NCBI GenBank assembly: GCA_022457155.1
Contig: JAJGOT010000437.1
Location: forward strand, 622,501-686,500
Source of the DNA: Cladopsammia gracilis
Lineage: Eukaryota; Cnidaria; Anthozoa; Scleractinia; Dendrophylliidae
DNA: 64,000 nt
Direction of reading: 5' to 3'
Shown here: positions 22,850 through 31,326 of the stretch, piece by piece
Position numbering within the stretch: position 1 is the stretch's first letter
How the letters are laid out: every line of letters begins with the position of its first letter
The notes under the pieces: model-generated
Told to the model about the DNA's origin: nothing
The model's input: the letters and a program-made list of their open reading frames with translations, nothing else
Databases searched by the model: none
Translations under genes and position numbers: made by a program

Positions 22850-23521
22850 TTAATTTATTTCAACTTCAAACTCTAATGAAAGTCCATGGAAGTCAAAGAG
22901 GTTATTGTCTACGTCTTTGACAGACAGTGTTATGCTGTTTACATAATCTCCAGAGGAGGTGTCACGTAAGACATGCTGTTGTATTGGTTGATAGTTAATT
23001 TTCTCGTATGGTTTACCTTTGATATCTAATCTGGCCAAAACACTTGAAGGTTTTCCGTTGAAAAGATTTTGTTGTTTGTCAATAATGTCACAGTGAACAA
23101 AGTAAGTGTCTTGTGAATAAAATTTTCTAACTAGAATACTTGAGTTAGCTTGGGAGACAATGCCGAATAGCTCTTTTAGATTATTGGACAGAGTAAATGA
23201 ATATTTATTTTTTGGGTTTAAGATCCTCATAACACCAAGAGATGTACGTGTGTCTACAAGAACTTCTGTATTCTCTTTTGCGAAATTTTCGGTTATGGTT
23301 GTTGCCATGCTCTCTGGAGTATAATAACCAGATGTAATGCTGACAAAAGTTGGGTACTCTGAGTCAGTTAGTTTAACAGATATTTGTCCATTTTCTTTCA
23401 AATTATACCACGAATTGTAGAGCGAGCAAGCTAGAAGCCGGATGTAACTTGGCTTTGGGAGTGCTTCATCGAAGTAGATGGTGTGAGGGTTCGAAGGCGC
23501 GACGATTGTTAACACAACCAT
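22850..23521 (-). CDS. Minor capsid protein (penton, single jelly roll)
   Basis: I choose the ATG at 23521, not the upstream one at 23548, because the box TTATATACACA ends right before it. The product is about 223 residues and almost wholly beta-like. It has typical penton features: an N-terminal TIYFDEALPKPSYIRLLACS, a middle YYTPESMATTI, and a C-terminal HVLRDTSSGDYVNSITLSV with DFHGLSLEFEVEI. In Polintons this protein closes the five-fold vertices of the icosahedral capsid. The frame is intact. It is divergently transcribed from the 594-residue protein across a 29-bp gap. Confidence 0.75.
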   Translation of the reverse strand: MVVLTIVAPSNPHTIYFDEALPKPSYIRLLACSLYNSWYNLKENGQISVKLTDSEYPTFVSITSGYYTPESMATTITENFAKENTEVLVDTRTSLGVMRILNPKNKYSFTLSNNLKELFGIVSQANSSILVRKFYSQDTYFVHCDIIDKQQNLFNGKPSSVLARLDIKGKPYEKINYQPIQQHVLRDTSSGDYVNSITLSVKDVDNNLFDFHGLSLEFEVEIN

Positions 23522-23550
23522 TGTGTATATAAAAATATTTATATACAATC
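23522..23550. promoter_or_regulatory. 29-bp bidirectional late promoter
   Basis: The entire gap between two divergent start codons is TGTGTATATAAAAA followed by TATTTATATACAATC. Each side carries a TATATACA-type box 0-5 bases from its ATG. Transcription must therefore start at or almost at the start codons. Confidence 0.7.
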
Positions 23551-25335
23551 ATGTTTGGCAGGCGCCCTGGCGGATTTAATCCTGGTTCAAACCTTGGTCT
23601 AGACATTGGCGGGCACGATTACGGGCCTCCACCCCCGTTTTTTCCTCGCCCCCAAAACCCCCTCCAGCCAGAACAAAGGTATCTCAGTAAAAAACCCCCC
23701 ACAGTAAACCCGCAACTGGCTTGGTTGAGTTCTCCGGAGGCCACAAAACTTGCTACAGCCGCCAAAGCGAAGGCAATCTCAGACTTCAAAAGGCGTTTTC
23801 CGCATGCTGATATGTCAAGATTTACAACAGAAGTTTCTTTCGACGACAACCACAAAGCCACAGGAGAAGTGCTTTTCATAAAGGGCCCAGGCTCCTGGGC
23901 TATGCCCTCAGACATACCCCGCAAGGATTGGTCTCAAGCCATGAAAGAGGCTCTGGGTGTGCAACAAGACGGCGGTTTTCCTGTTCCTTTGTCCATTAAC
24001 AACAGCCCTACAAAAGCGATCCCGGCAGTTGCATTCTCTGAAAATGTGGCAAGCATCGGCGATATCTTAAACAAAGAGCAAAAGATCTATGTGACGCCAA
24101 CAGAATCTTTTGCAACAAAATTCAGGCAGCTTTTCACTCAGGCTCAAATCAAACACACAACAGGAAAAGAGTCAAGAAGGTGGCTTTCTAAGCCAAACAT
24201 GAGTTACTGGCCACAGCAGCTGAACTTCGCCTTATGGTGTGCAACAACGGGCTCCGGGGTCTCCCGCGAGATATTATTGTCCTCCAGCTATCTAAACCTT
24301 GCCCCGCAGCTCCGATCTTTTTATCTCTTCCATGTTTATTTCACAACAAGGCGCATATTGTTTGAACTGGGTGGGATCCAGAGCAGCAGTGCTTTGCCGG
24401 GCGACCCCACCTTTAGCCAAACAAATAACAACTATGACCTTGCCTCATATCACAGGATCTGTAACGAGTTCGGTGTTGACCCAAGCAGTGATTTCCGCTT
24501 CAACCACGGCGCGAATCATGGCCTCGGCAATGTGTTTATCTATGTTTCACGAGGCGGCATGATATCCACCGGAATGGGCTATCCAGGCAATCATGCGAAA
24601 TTCAGTGACGAAGGTGGAAGTGCCAGTGATGGAAACCTTGTGCAGTTCATTCGCAACGACAGTGGCGCGGACAGACAGTTCGAGCACTTCGTGCCAAACA
24701 CATCGCAAGGCCTCACACAAGCAGGCCTCTCGCGGATGAACCAGTCAATAGAGGCCTTCGTCTACTGTATCCTAGGCGCGCAAGTCAACGTCCGTAGCAG
24801 CATTCTGGGCGCCGGTGGGCGGGCAAAGGAGGCGCAAACTGATTTTCTTGTCCTCATGGAAGACGCGATCAGAACGCCAGACATTTCAAAGAGCGTTCAA
24901 AGATATCAGCTAGCCATTGACGGAGCAAAGGTGCGCCTTGACTTTGCAGTAGCTCCAGGATGTTGGCTAATGCCCTCGCGCATGGTGATCAACACAGAAA
25001 GTGTGGTGGGATACAATAACAAGCTGAAGCAGGCAACGCAAGGGATGCAGCTTGGTGTGAACAACAATGTCAACCTGGAGACAAAAAAGACCTCCCTGCG
25101 CCCCATGGACGGCGGCCCAACAAAGATCAATCCGCCAAATAGCCACCCCGCGAACCCGATTCACAAACATGCAACACAGGCACAGGGCACCGCGCCCAAG
25201 CCAACGACACAACCAACCCCCACGCCAGCCACAACACCAACACAAGAGACAAAGATCGAGCCGCATCACGTAAACAAGGCACTAATTGCTGGGGGCGCTC
25301 TTGTTTTAGCGGGCTTGTTTATCTGGATGCGTTAA
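23551..25335 (+). CDS. Conserved Polinton protein of unknown role, 594 aa, C-terminal anchor
   Basis: The N-terminus is G/P-rich (FGRRPGGFNPG, PPPPFFPRP). A globular core (about 200-490) contains NMSYWPQQLNFALWC, LRSFYLFHVYFTTRRIL, GANHGLGNVFIYVSRGGM and RMNQSIEAFVYCILGAQ. Then comes a P/T-rich linker (about 525-570: PTTQPTPTPATTPTQ) and one C-terminal helix ALIAGGALVLAGLFIW ending MR. I have no function for the core; the size and tail anchor suggest a virion surface or internal-membrane protein. Its stop codon overlaps by 4 bp the stop of the convergent coiled-coil gene. The frame is intact. Confidence 0.65.
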   Translation: MFGRRPGGFNPGSNLGLDIGGHDYGPPPPFFPRPQNPLQPEQRYLSKKPPTVNPQLAWLSSPEATKLATAAKAKAISDFKRRFPHADMSRFTTEVSFDDNHKATGEVLFIKGPGSWAMPSDIPRKDWSQAMKEALGVQQDGGFPVPLSINNSPTKAIPAVAFSENVASIGDILNKEQKIYVTPTESFATKFRQLFTQAQIKHTTGKESRRWLSKPNMSYWPQQLNFALWCATTGSGVSREILLSSSYLNLAPQLRSFYLFHVYFTTRRILFELGGIQSSSALPGDPTFSQTNNNYDLASYHRICNEFGVDPSSDFRFNHGANHGLGNVFIYVSRGGMISTGMGYPGNHAKFSDEGGSASDGNLVQFIRNDSGADRQFEHFVPNTSQGLTQAGLSRMNQSIEAFVYCILGAQVNVRSSILGAGGRAKEAQTDFLVLMEDAIRTPDISKSVQRYQLAIDGAKVRLDFAVAPGCWLMPSRMVINTESVVGYNNKLKQATQGMQLGVNNNVNLETKKTSLRPMDGGPTKINPPNSHPANPIHKHATQAQGTAPKPTTQPTPTPATTPTQETKIEPHHVNKALIAGGALVLAGLFIWMR

Positions 25336-26696
25336 CGCTTGCGCTTGATTGTCTTTTCAACCAAGAAAGCCACAACGGCAAGGATCAGAAGCCAGGCATG
25401 CTCGCCAAGAAAGGATAAGACCAGGCCGGCCGTTTTGAAGATAAAGCTCACGATCGAGCCGATCATGCCTGGCAGGGCATTGGCTGCTTTTTTGCCAAGC
25501 TCTTTAAGCCCATTTCCAATAGCCTTGGTTGCCTTTGCTAAGCCATTCAAGGTGGTTAATACCACAGCGCTTATGACAATACCTGCAGCCAGAACAATTG
25601 CTTGAAGGGTCCACCCATATTTCTTGAAGATATTTTTTACCCTTTCTCTCAAAGGCAAGGCTTCTTCTCTTTCCTGAACTTGTGTTCTTACTCTTGCCAG
25701 TTCTTCTTCTCGCTCAGCAACACGGGCTTCTGCAGCTTCTCTGTCAGAGGGAGAAGTGTTCTCGTCCTCTATCACGCGTTTGTCTTCCTCGTTTTGTCGA
25801 ACAAGCTCGGCCTCTTGTTCTTTTAACTCATCCAGTGACTTGGTGGAGTTCAGGCGTGCTTCGTCATCATTTCTTTCTCTTATTTTCGCAGAAAGTTGTG
25901 TTCTGAGTTTGTCAACCTTTGCCTTCTCTTGGTCTCGTTGTTTTTGTATTTTTTGAAGGGCGCCTAATTCTTTTTTCTGGTTTTCCAAATCTTGTTGAAG
26001 ATTCTTTTTCAGTTGTTTTAACCGATCTAGCTCGGTTTGACTCTCGACGTTTGAACCGTGTTCCTGCTCCATAGCGCCAATCCTCGCTTGAGTTTCTTCG
26101 ATTCTTCCCTTGAGGTTTTGAACCTCACTTGCTGCTTGTTGGCGTGCTAAAGAAATCCTTTCCGCATCCTTCTGTTGTTTCTCTGCCTCTCTTAGCCTTT
26201 GTCTTTCTTCCCTGATAGCTGTATTATCTTGAACGATTTTTTCTTCTGCAGACTGACCAAGAGCAAATTTTATTTCTTGTGAAAGGTTTGGGTTTACTAT
26301 TGCACGGCCAGTTAATCTTTCTCTTGTGTAGAGAGAGTATGCTTTTTTGCCAAAACCGCTTTTTTTGATCATTAATCTATTAGATTTGGGGTCAAAATAA
26401 GCATCAAGTTCTATTGCATTAGCATCTGGATATAAGGACTTGAGAAAACCCCAGGCTCGTTCTCTGCCAGTCTCTGCAAGAAGAGGGGCAGTTTCATCAA
26501 AGCCGCTCTGTTCGCGAGGCAGTGTATGCATTTCATGTTGTTCACCGCCATGATATGGGGTTGATGTGCCGCCCGGTTGAAAGGGAGTTGTTGTGTCAAC
26601 TTCTTCTTCGTCATCATCATCGCCATCGTGGTCTATATCCCAGTCAAGCCCGGTGTTTTCGTTCTCGCCAGGTATATCATAACCCCCTTCTGCCAT
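25332..26696 (-). CDS. Coiled-coil membrane protein, 454 aa
   Basis: The N-terminal 60 residues are acidic (DHDGDDDDEEEVD). A small domain with FDPKSNRLMIKKSGFGKK follows. Residues about 150-345 form a long coiled coil rich in Q/E/K/R. The C-terminal 100 residues have three hydrophobic helices (AIVLAAGIVISAVVL, GMIGSIVSFIFKTAGLVLSF, WLLILAVVAFLVEK) and end KRKR. Polinton-type elements often carry such a protein next to the major capsid gene. Function is unknown; scaffolding or fibre-like roles are guesses. It shares a 29-bp divergent promoter with the capsid gene. Confidence 0.65.
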   Translation of the reverse strand: MAEGGYDIPGENENTGLDWDIDHDGDDDDEEEVDTTTPFQPGGTSTPYHGGEQHEMHTLPREQSGFDETAPLLAETGRERAWGFLKSLYPDANAIELDAYFDPKSNRLMIKKSGFGKKAYSLYTRERLTGRAIVNPNLSQEIKFALGQSAEEKIVQDNTAIREERQRLREAEKQQKDAERISLARQQAASEVQNLKGRIEETQARIGAMEQEHGSNVESQTELDRLKQLKKNLQQDLENQKKELGALQKIQKQRDQEKAKVDKLRTQLSAKIRERNDDEARLNSTKSLDELKEQEAELVRQNEEDKRVIEDENTSPSDREAAEARVAEREEELARVRTQVQEREEALPLRERVKNIFKKYGWTLQAIVLAAGIVISAVVLTTLNGLAKATKAIGNGLKELGKKAANALPGMIGSIVSFIFKTAGLVLSFLGEHAWLLILAVVAFLVEKTIKRKR

Positions 26697-26725
26697 GATG
26701 ATATATAAATATAAAATTTATATAT
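26697..26725. promoter_or_regulatory. 29-bp bidirectional promoter of the capsid gene
   Basis: The gap of exactly 29 bp between divergent ATGs is ATATATAAATA and TTTATATATAT-like throughout. It is the same length as the gap at 23522-23550, implying a fixed geometry for the initiating machinery. Confidence 0.7.
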
Positions 26726-27976
26726 ATGGCTGTGCAACCAAACCTCCTCCCAACGAACGCAGAGAAGATTCTTGGGGCAATGAAAGCAGAGCGCACCGTA
26801 AAGCGCATCACATTTGATCGCTCTACAGCCCAACCGGGCGAGACACTGTACGTTACAGTGCCCAAGCTCAACGAACATGAAGTTATCGTGGCGGGCTCGC
26901 TTGCCTTGATCTTTAACATCGACCTTACCGGCGGCCACGCAAACAACTCTCTTGTACAAAATGTCTCCAGAGCACTAGTTGACAGGCTCGTTATCAAGTT
27001 TGCCGCCACCACTGTCCAGGACACCGTCGGGTACGATATTTACAAGATCTTTGAAGACCTCTTCCTCTCTGTCGACAAGCGCGAAAACATGCTTTCAGAG
27101 GGCATCCAGAGTGTTGACTTGTGCAAGATTCGCTCTAATTCCGGCGACAAGAAGACCTCGAGCATGGATGTGGAAAACAAGCTGGAGACCATTTACAAAA
27201 ACAAATACCGCATAAATCTGGATCACCAGATTCTAACAGACCACGGTGTCATGTACCCGCAGGCCCTCTACAACGATTTGACATTCGAGATTACGCTCGC
27301 CCAAGCCTCTCAAGTTGTCAAGGGCTCGGATACAAGCAAGCTTGTCTACAAGTTGACAAATATCCAGCTTGAGTACGAGACAATCCGAAGTAAGCAGCTG
27401 GCTGACGAGGCAACAAGTGTACTCTCTAGCGGAAAGGAGTTTGCCTACGACCATATCATGCGAGAGGAAGTGGTCCCCTTCTCGAAGGGTTCAGACGCAC
27501 GGCTGAATCTCAGGGTGAACCCTCAGCGCAGGTCACTGAAAGCCATCCTTCTGCTATTCATAGAGCCATACACGGCTGGAGCCCGGGAATCTGAAAAATA
27601 CTTCAATCCAGACATTACCAAGGTGAATGTTACCATCAACGGCTCACCCAACAGGATTTACAACGAAGGCATCAGCGGGACAGACATGTGGAAAGAGGTC
27701 AGCCGCCTCTTTAAAAAGAGTGGTGACGGCAGGCCCAACATGAATCTGACCAAATATCTCACGGGAAACAAGTTCGGCCTTCTTATCGACCTTCGGTCCA
27801 TGGCTGATACAACCCTTCATGGTAACGGCCAACGCCTTGTCAACACAAAGGACGGCGTACATCTTGAGCTCGAAAGAAAACCCTCTGGATCAGGAAATGT
27901 ACACTGCCACATATTCACCATCAGCGACTCGCAGATGAACATCATGGACAGGCAGCTGCAGGCTGTTCAGTATTAA
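26726..27976 (+). CDS. Major capsid protein (double jelly roll)
   Basis: The 416-residue intact frame starts right after TTTATATATATGG. Blocks typical of Polinton capsid proteins include FDRSTAQPGETLYVTVPKL, VIKFAATTVQDTVGYDIYK and LKAILLLFIEPYT, then YFNPDITKVNVTINGSPN with SGTDMWKEVSRLF near residue 290-330. The size is within the usual range (about 400-500). Trimers of this fold build the icosahedral shell. The gene is followed after 6 bp by the packaging ATPase gene, forming a morphogenesis block. No break is seen. Confidence 0.85.
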   Translation: MAVQPNLLPTNAEKILGAMKAERTVKRITFDRSTAQPGETLYVTVPKLNEHEVIVAGSLALIFNIDLTGGHANNSLVQNVSRALVDRLVIKFAATTVQDTVGYDIYKIFEDLFLSVDKRENMLSEGIQSVDLCKIRSNSGDKKTSSMDVENKLETIYKNKYRINLDHQILTDHGVMYPQALYNDLTFEITLAQASQVVKGSDTSKLVYKLTNIQLEYETIRSKQLADEATSVLSSGKEFAYDHIMREEVVPFSKGSDARLNLRVNPQRRSLKAILLLFIEPYTAGARESEKYFNPDITKVNVTINGSPNRIYNEGISGTDMWKEVSRLFKKSGDGRPNMNLTKYLTGNKFGLLIDLRSMADTTLHGNGQRLVNTKDGVHLELERKPSGSGNVHCHIFTISDSQMNIMDRQLQAVQY

Positions 27977-27982
27977 ATATAG

Positions 27983-28588
27983 ATGGACCCCCAAAAGTTG
28001 CCTTTCAATGCTCTAATCATAGGGCCGACTAACTCTGGCAAAACACAATATCTCTTGAATCAGCTACGCGGCCCCTTCAGGGGCAAGTTTGATTATATCG
28101 TTCTCTTGTGCCCAACCTTTGTTCACAACAAGACATACGATGGGTTCATAGACAATGAGCCACGCATTTTCGTGATTGACTGCCAGCAGCACGAGATTGA
28201 ATTTTGGCTAAAACTAGCCAGTTACCACTTCGACGGGACAAACACTCTCATCGTTCTCGACGACTGCGCCGCTTCGAAGGATGTGAAAGGTCGCACGAGT
28301 CAACTTGTCAACCTCGGCTTCAGTACCAGGCACAGCGGTATTTCCGTGTGGGTGTTGTCGCAGCAGTTAACCAGCATTGCCAAGCCGTTTAGAGAAAACC
28401 TGGCAGCGATCGTGCTTTTTTACACACCATCAAGCAAAACAACTAAGGCCATCTTCGACGACTATGCCGGCGAGCTCACACATGAAGAGTACAAAGAGCT
28501 TATTGCAAGATTGAAGAGGGGCAAGTTCGGTCACATGGTTTTCTCTCTGCGCTACCCTTATGGAGTTAATATATACTCTGGGCCATGA
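27983..28588 (+). CDS. Packaging ATPase (FtsK/HerA, A32-like)
   Basis: A 201-residue intact frame has Walker A GPTNSGKTQ (about residues 14-22) and Walker B TLIVLDDCA (about 88-96). The sensor-like FSTRHSGISVWVLSQQLT follows. This ATPase pumps viral DNA into empty capsids. The start lies 5 bp after TAAATATAG, directly downstream of the capsid gene. Its stop overlaps the next ATG (ATGA). Length is normal for Polintons. Confidence 0.85.
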   Translation: MDPQKLPFNALIIGPTNSGKTQYLLNQLRGPFRGKFDYIVLLCPTFVHNKTYDGFIDNEPRIFVIDCQQHEIEFWLKLASYHFDGTNTLIVLDDCAASKDVKGRTSQLVNLGFSTRHSGISVWVLSQQLTSIAKPFRENLAAIVLFYTPSSKTTKAIFDDYAGELTHEEYKELIARLKRGKFGHMVFSLRYPYGVNIYSGP

Positions 28589-28824
28589 ATGCCTCCACCA
28601 GTCTCCACAAGCTCACAGTCTTTTCACAGCTTCTTGGTGAATTACAGAGCAGGACGGAAGAGATGCAAATCCAGAAAATCAAAGCCGCTGGCGAGGACGA
28701 TCTGCGCCTCATGCTTCTTAGCCGATATCCTTTGAAAGTTGTAAAAATGCCAGACACAATGACTTCACTCATACGGGAGATTCAAAATATCTTGCCTGAC
28801 ATCAATAGAATAATTGAGAATTAA
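28585..28824 (+). CDS. Small hypothetical protein, 79 aa
   Basis: It overlaps the ATPase stop by 4 bp (ATGA). A TTAATATATAC box lies inside the ATPase end at 28565-28575, so it probably has its own promoter as well. The product is helical, with no membrane segment or known motif (KIKAAGEDDLRLMLLSRYPL). The frame is intact; function unknown. Confidence 0.5.
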   Translation: MNASTSLHKLTVFSQLLGELQSRTEEMQIQKIKAAGEDDLRLMLLSRYPLKVVKMPDTMTSLIREIQNILPDINRIIEN

Positions 28825-28834
28825 TATATACACG

Positions 28835-29062
28835 ATGGCAACACAGGACGCGCCACCTGAAGTATCTCAGTTTCCGGATGATATGCCACCTGAAGTGTCT
28901 CTGTTTATACAGGAAGCGTTTCCTATGGACGAATCTAAGTCGAAAGAGCATCTAATTAGCTACATTCAAGTTCTGGAGTTTTTTCTTCAGGTGCTTTGTG
29001 GTGACATTACAAAACAAATGTATACACAATGTCCACAACTCCGGGAGACGAGGCCGCAATGA
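28835..29062 (+). CDS. Small acidic hypothetical protein, 75 aa
   Basis: The ATG at 28835 follows TTAATATATACACG directly, which fixes this start over the upstream ATG at 28814. Two PPEVS repeats near the N-terminus are followed by one amphipathic helix. The 3' end overlaps the next gene's start (29029) in another frame. No family is recognised. Confidence 0.45.
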   Translation: MATQDAPPEVSQFPDDMPPEVSLFIQEAFPMDESKSKEHLISYIQVLEFFLQVLCGDITKQMYTQCPQLRETRPQ

Positions 29063-29637
29063 ATGAAATCATGCAGATGCTGGAGTCGAGCCCTGATAGC
29101 TCCTTGCCATCAGCGATTCCTGAAGTCTTAACGGGTCCAGATACTCAAGCTCAACGTGAGAAACTGGCAGTCCTTGTTTCAACAGGCAAATCAAAAGAGG
29201 CCATCGGGACCCAGATCACACACGAGCAGGTGAAGCGCCTGACAGATAAGGAGGTTGAAAAATTCTACAAAAGATATGAAGCCTACGTCGGCAACAAGAC
29301 TACCGAGTCTCTGATTGACAGCGCTATAATGCTCGTAACCAAAGCCATCGGCTTGGCTGTTGATATTGACGACGTGAAGGAGTTGCAGAAAGAACTCAAA
29401 AATGACTACATGATTCAACATGAATTGTCATCTCTTGCTGGAGGCCTGGCACTGCGATGTGGGCGATTCTTGGCCTTGGCCAATGCTGCTTTGATCACTA
29501 CAAAACACATAGACTTCAAAAAGGAGTCTCCACCCGTTCACCCAAGCAGCAGGGACAGTGAAGGTTACCCCCTGGAGGGCTTTGATGAAGTTGGCGGACC
29601 ACAAAGGAACCATGAAGGAACCACAAAGGAACCATGA
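29029..29637 (+). CDS. Helical hypothetical protein, ~202 aa, with minisatellite tail
   Basis: The ATG follows GTATACACA directly. The product is acidic at the N-terminus, with a helical core around residues 55-165 (LTDKEVEKFYKRYEAYVGN, SLAGGLALRCGRFLALANA). The last residues run into an 11-bp tandem repeat whose length is not a multiple of three, so the C-terminus depends on the unit number. No family is recognised; conserved position in the late block suggests a virion protein. Confidence 0.5.
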   Translation: MSTTPGDEAAMNEIMQMLESSPDSSLPSAIPEVLTGPDTQAQREKLAVLVSTGKSKEAIGTQITHEQVKRLTDKEVEKFYKRYEAYVGNKTTESLIDSAIMLVTKAIGLAVDIDDVKELQKELKNDYMIQHELSSLAGGLALRCGRFLALANAALITTKHIDFKKESPPVHPSSRDSEGYPLEGFDEVGGPQRNHEGTTKEP

Positions 29638-29683
29638 AGGAACCATGAAGGAACCACGAAGGAACCATGAAGGAACCACGCAG
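29607..29683 (+). repeat. 11-bp minisatellite, 7 units
   Basis: Units GAACCATGAAG / GAACCACGAAG repeat seven times. The repeat spans the stop codon of the preceding gene and ends 23 bp before the next ATG. The period of 11 changes frame each unit. Confidence 0.85.
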
Positions 29684-29706
29684 GTTTTAAATAAAATATA
29701 TACACG

Positions 29707-30111
29707 ATGGCGCAACCGCTCGAGACGATCCCTGAAGAAAAAGCCGCTCCTACATCCACACACGTAACCTCTGATATCCCAAAGACTGCTCCGGCTAAAA
29801 ACCCTGGCCGTGTTGCTTCTGGAAAAGCCTTGGCTGAACGAAAACGTCTGGCAAGAGAGGCAAAAAAACAAGCCAGCCAGGCAGACGAGCCTGCCCCAAA
29901 CGAGGCGCCGACGAAGGCAGAATCTAGCAGCAACACTGTTCTCATCCTTGGTGTTGGAGGTTTGATTGTCTCCGCTTTGGGTGTCTATTACCAGCGTGAG
30001 GCCATTATGAATGCCCTTGGGCGCAACAAGACACAGACTCCTGATCCAGCAGCAGAGGCCCCTCCACCAACACAGAGGCCACCAAGACGAAGAATTCGAG
30101 AAATGGAGTAA
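29707..30111 (+). CDS. Single-pass membrane protein with basic N-half, 134 aa
   Basis: It starts right after AAATATATACACG. The N-half is basic (KNPGRVASGKALAERKR, with a GK-LAE type motif often seen in small Polinton basic proteins). One membrane helix follows (about residues 78-97: TVLILGVGGLIVSALGVYY), and the C-terminus is P/R-rich (PPPTQRPPRRR). Possibly a DNA- or capsid-contacting membrane protein; inference only. The frame is intact. Confidence 0.55.
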   Translation: MAQPLETIPEEKAAPTSTHVTSDIPKTAPAKNPGRVASGKALAERKRLAREAKKQASQADEPAPNEAPTKAESSSNTVLILGVGGLIVSALGVYYQREAIMNALGRNKTQTPDPAAEAPPPTQRPPRRRIREME

Positions 30112-30122
30112 ATATATACACA

Positions 30123-30305
30123 ATGATCAATCTCTTTCAAGGCTTTGTAAATGGGGCTGCAATCGGCGGCATTCTTCTTTTTACGTTAAGATTCAACATC
30201 ACTGCTCTTAAAACAGTTTGGCGCTTAGCCACAGAACTAACAGAGAACGATGAGGAGTCAACTAAAAAACATAAATATACACCATGTCTGACAACAAGCT
30301 CGTGA
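30123..30305 (+). CDS. Small membrane protein, 60 aa
   Basis: The ATG follows AAATATATACACA. One hydrophobic segment (GFVNGAAIGGILLFTL) is followed by a charged tail. It overlaps the next gene by 22 bp in a different frame. Function unknown. Confidence 0.45.
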   Translation: MINLFQGFVNGAAIGGILLFTLRFNITALKTVWRLATELTENDEESTKKHKYTPCLTTSS

Positions 30306-30505
30306 AATATGTTCTCGATGCTGCCACAATCACTGGCCTTGTCGCCGGTATTGGCTGGATTGGCAAGAAAATCATCAAAGAAAACCTCACAGCTGACCCC
30401 AGCGCGAGTCTGATGAATTACATCAAGTTCGTAGCTGCCACGACTGGGAGCCTCGCGCTCAAAAATTACCTAGAGGCCCAGAAAATCCTCCCTTCCACGG
30501 TGTAA
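30284..30505 (+). CDS. Small membrane protein, 73 aa
   Basis: The ATG follows AAATATACACC. A hydrophobic helix (ITGLVAGIGWIGKKI) near the N-terminus is followed by a second weakly hydrophobic stretch (FVAATTGSLALKNYL). No family name can be given; it is part of the run of small late genes. Confidence 0.45.
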   Translation: MSDNKLVKYVLDAATITGLVAGIGWIGKKIIKENLTADPSASLMNYIKFVAATTGSLALKNYLEAQKILPSTV

Positions 30506-30516
30506 TTATATACAAG

Positions 30517-30945
30517 ATGGCCTCAATCGCTCTAATGGTTGGTGGAGCAATTCTCAATGCAGCTGCTTTCACTGGTGGCAATTATCTTGCAAAATACTTG
30601 TCTGGCGACAGTGGGAAAGCCGCTATGGATGAAAAGATCAGGCACGATAAAGCGTTAGAAGCTTATCAAGCGGCCTACGCCAAATACCAGAAAGACCGCA
30701 CAAAGCTCCTCGACTGGATTGCAACCAATGATCGGATCAAAGATCAAGCGAAAAAGAACTTTCAAGACACTGACCAAGCTATAGTGCTCTACAATCAAAC
30801 ACATCGGGAGCAGCAAATAACGCTCCCCAAAGAGCCAGAGTTCTCTGACTTCTATAAGCCTGGCCCTCAGCAGAAGCAAGGCGAACTCCTGTTTATCGGT
30901 ACTGGCGCACTCGCCCTTGGCTATGCAGCGTTTCGCTTTCTGTAA
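30517..30945 (+). CDS. Membrane protein with two terminal helices, 142 aa
   Basis: The ATG follows AATTATATACAAG. Hydrophobic helices lie at both ends (IALMVGGAILNAAAFTG; LLFIGTGALALGYAAF), with a charged helical middle (YQAAYAKYQKDRTKLLDW). This layout recurs in Polinton-like elements of aquatic invertebrates as far as I recall; function unknown. The frame is intact. Confidence 0.5.
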   Translation: MASIALMVGGAILNAAAFTGGNYLAKYLSGDSGKAAMDEKIRHDKALEAYQAAYAKYQKDRTKLLDWIATNDRIKDQAKKNFQDTDQAIVLYNQTHREQQITLPKEPEFSDFYKPGPQQKQGELLFIGTGALALGYAAFRFL

Positions 30946-30967
30946 AAAAAATATATATATATATACC

Positions 30968-31315
30968 ATGGGTTATCGGAGTGCTGCATTTGATGGAGCC
31001 CTCTACTGCGCTGGAGCTGTAAGTCTCACTTGGCTTTATTTTAGAGGAATGCTCAAATTAAGTAAAGCCTTTAACCAAATACTGCATGAGGAAAAACGAA
31101 ATCAGGTGGACTTGTACTTTGCTCTCACGCTGGCTAAAGATAATATCAAAGAAGCGATAGGGGAAGATGCAAAGTTTTTCAATTATGACGGAGAAATATC
31201 TTCGTTAGAGTGTCTTAATGCCTTAAAAGCTTTACAACCAGATGATGCTGTCAAAGACCGTCTCTTTGAACTGCTGCATAAAGCTTATGACCAAGAACTG
31301 CCTGAATTCAAATAA
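30968..31315 (+). CDS. Hypothetical protein, 115 aa
   Basis: The ATG at 30968 follows a long ATATATATATATACC, which decides it over the upstream ATG at 30917. One N-terminal hydrophobic segment (GALYCAGAVSLTWLYF) precedes a soluble helical domain. The family is not recognised. It ends 11 bp before the integrase start. Confidence 0.45.
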   Translation: MGYRSAAFDGALYCAGAVSLTWLYFRGMLKLSKAFNQILHEEKRNQVDLYFALTLAKDNIKEAIGEDAKFFNYDGEISSLECLNALKALQPDDAVKDRLFELLHKAYDQELPEFK

Positions 31316-31326
31316 ATGTATAATAT

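Noticed and set aside
23548..23550. Upstream ATG at 23548 as the minor capsid start
   Set aside because: It would place the promoter box inside the coding region; the box ends immediately before the ATG at 23521.
23619..27862. Antisense and alternate frames within the Polinton structural genes
   Set aside because: They lack the TATATAC box and are contained inside strong coding frames.
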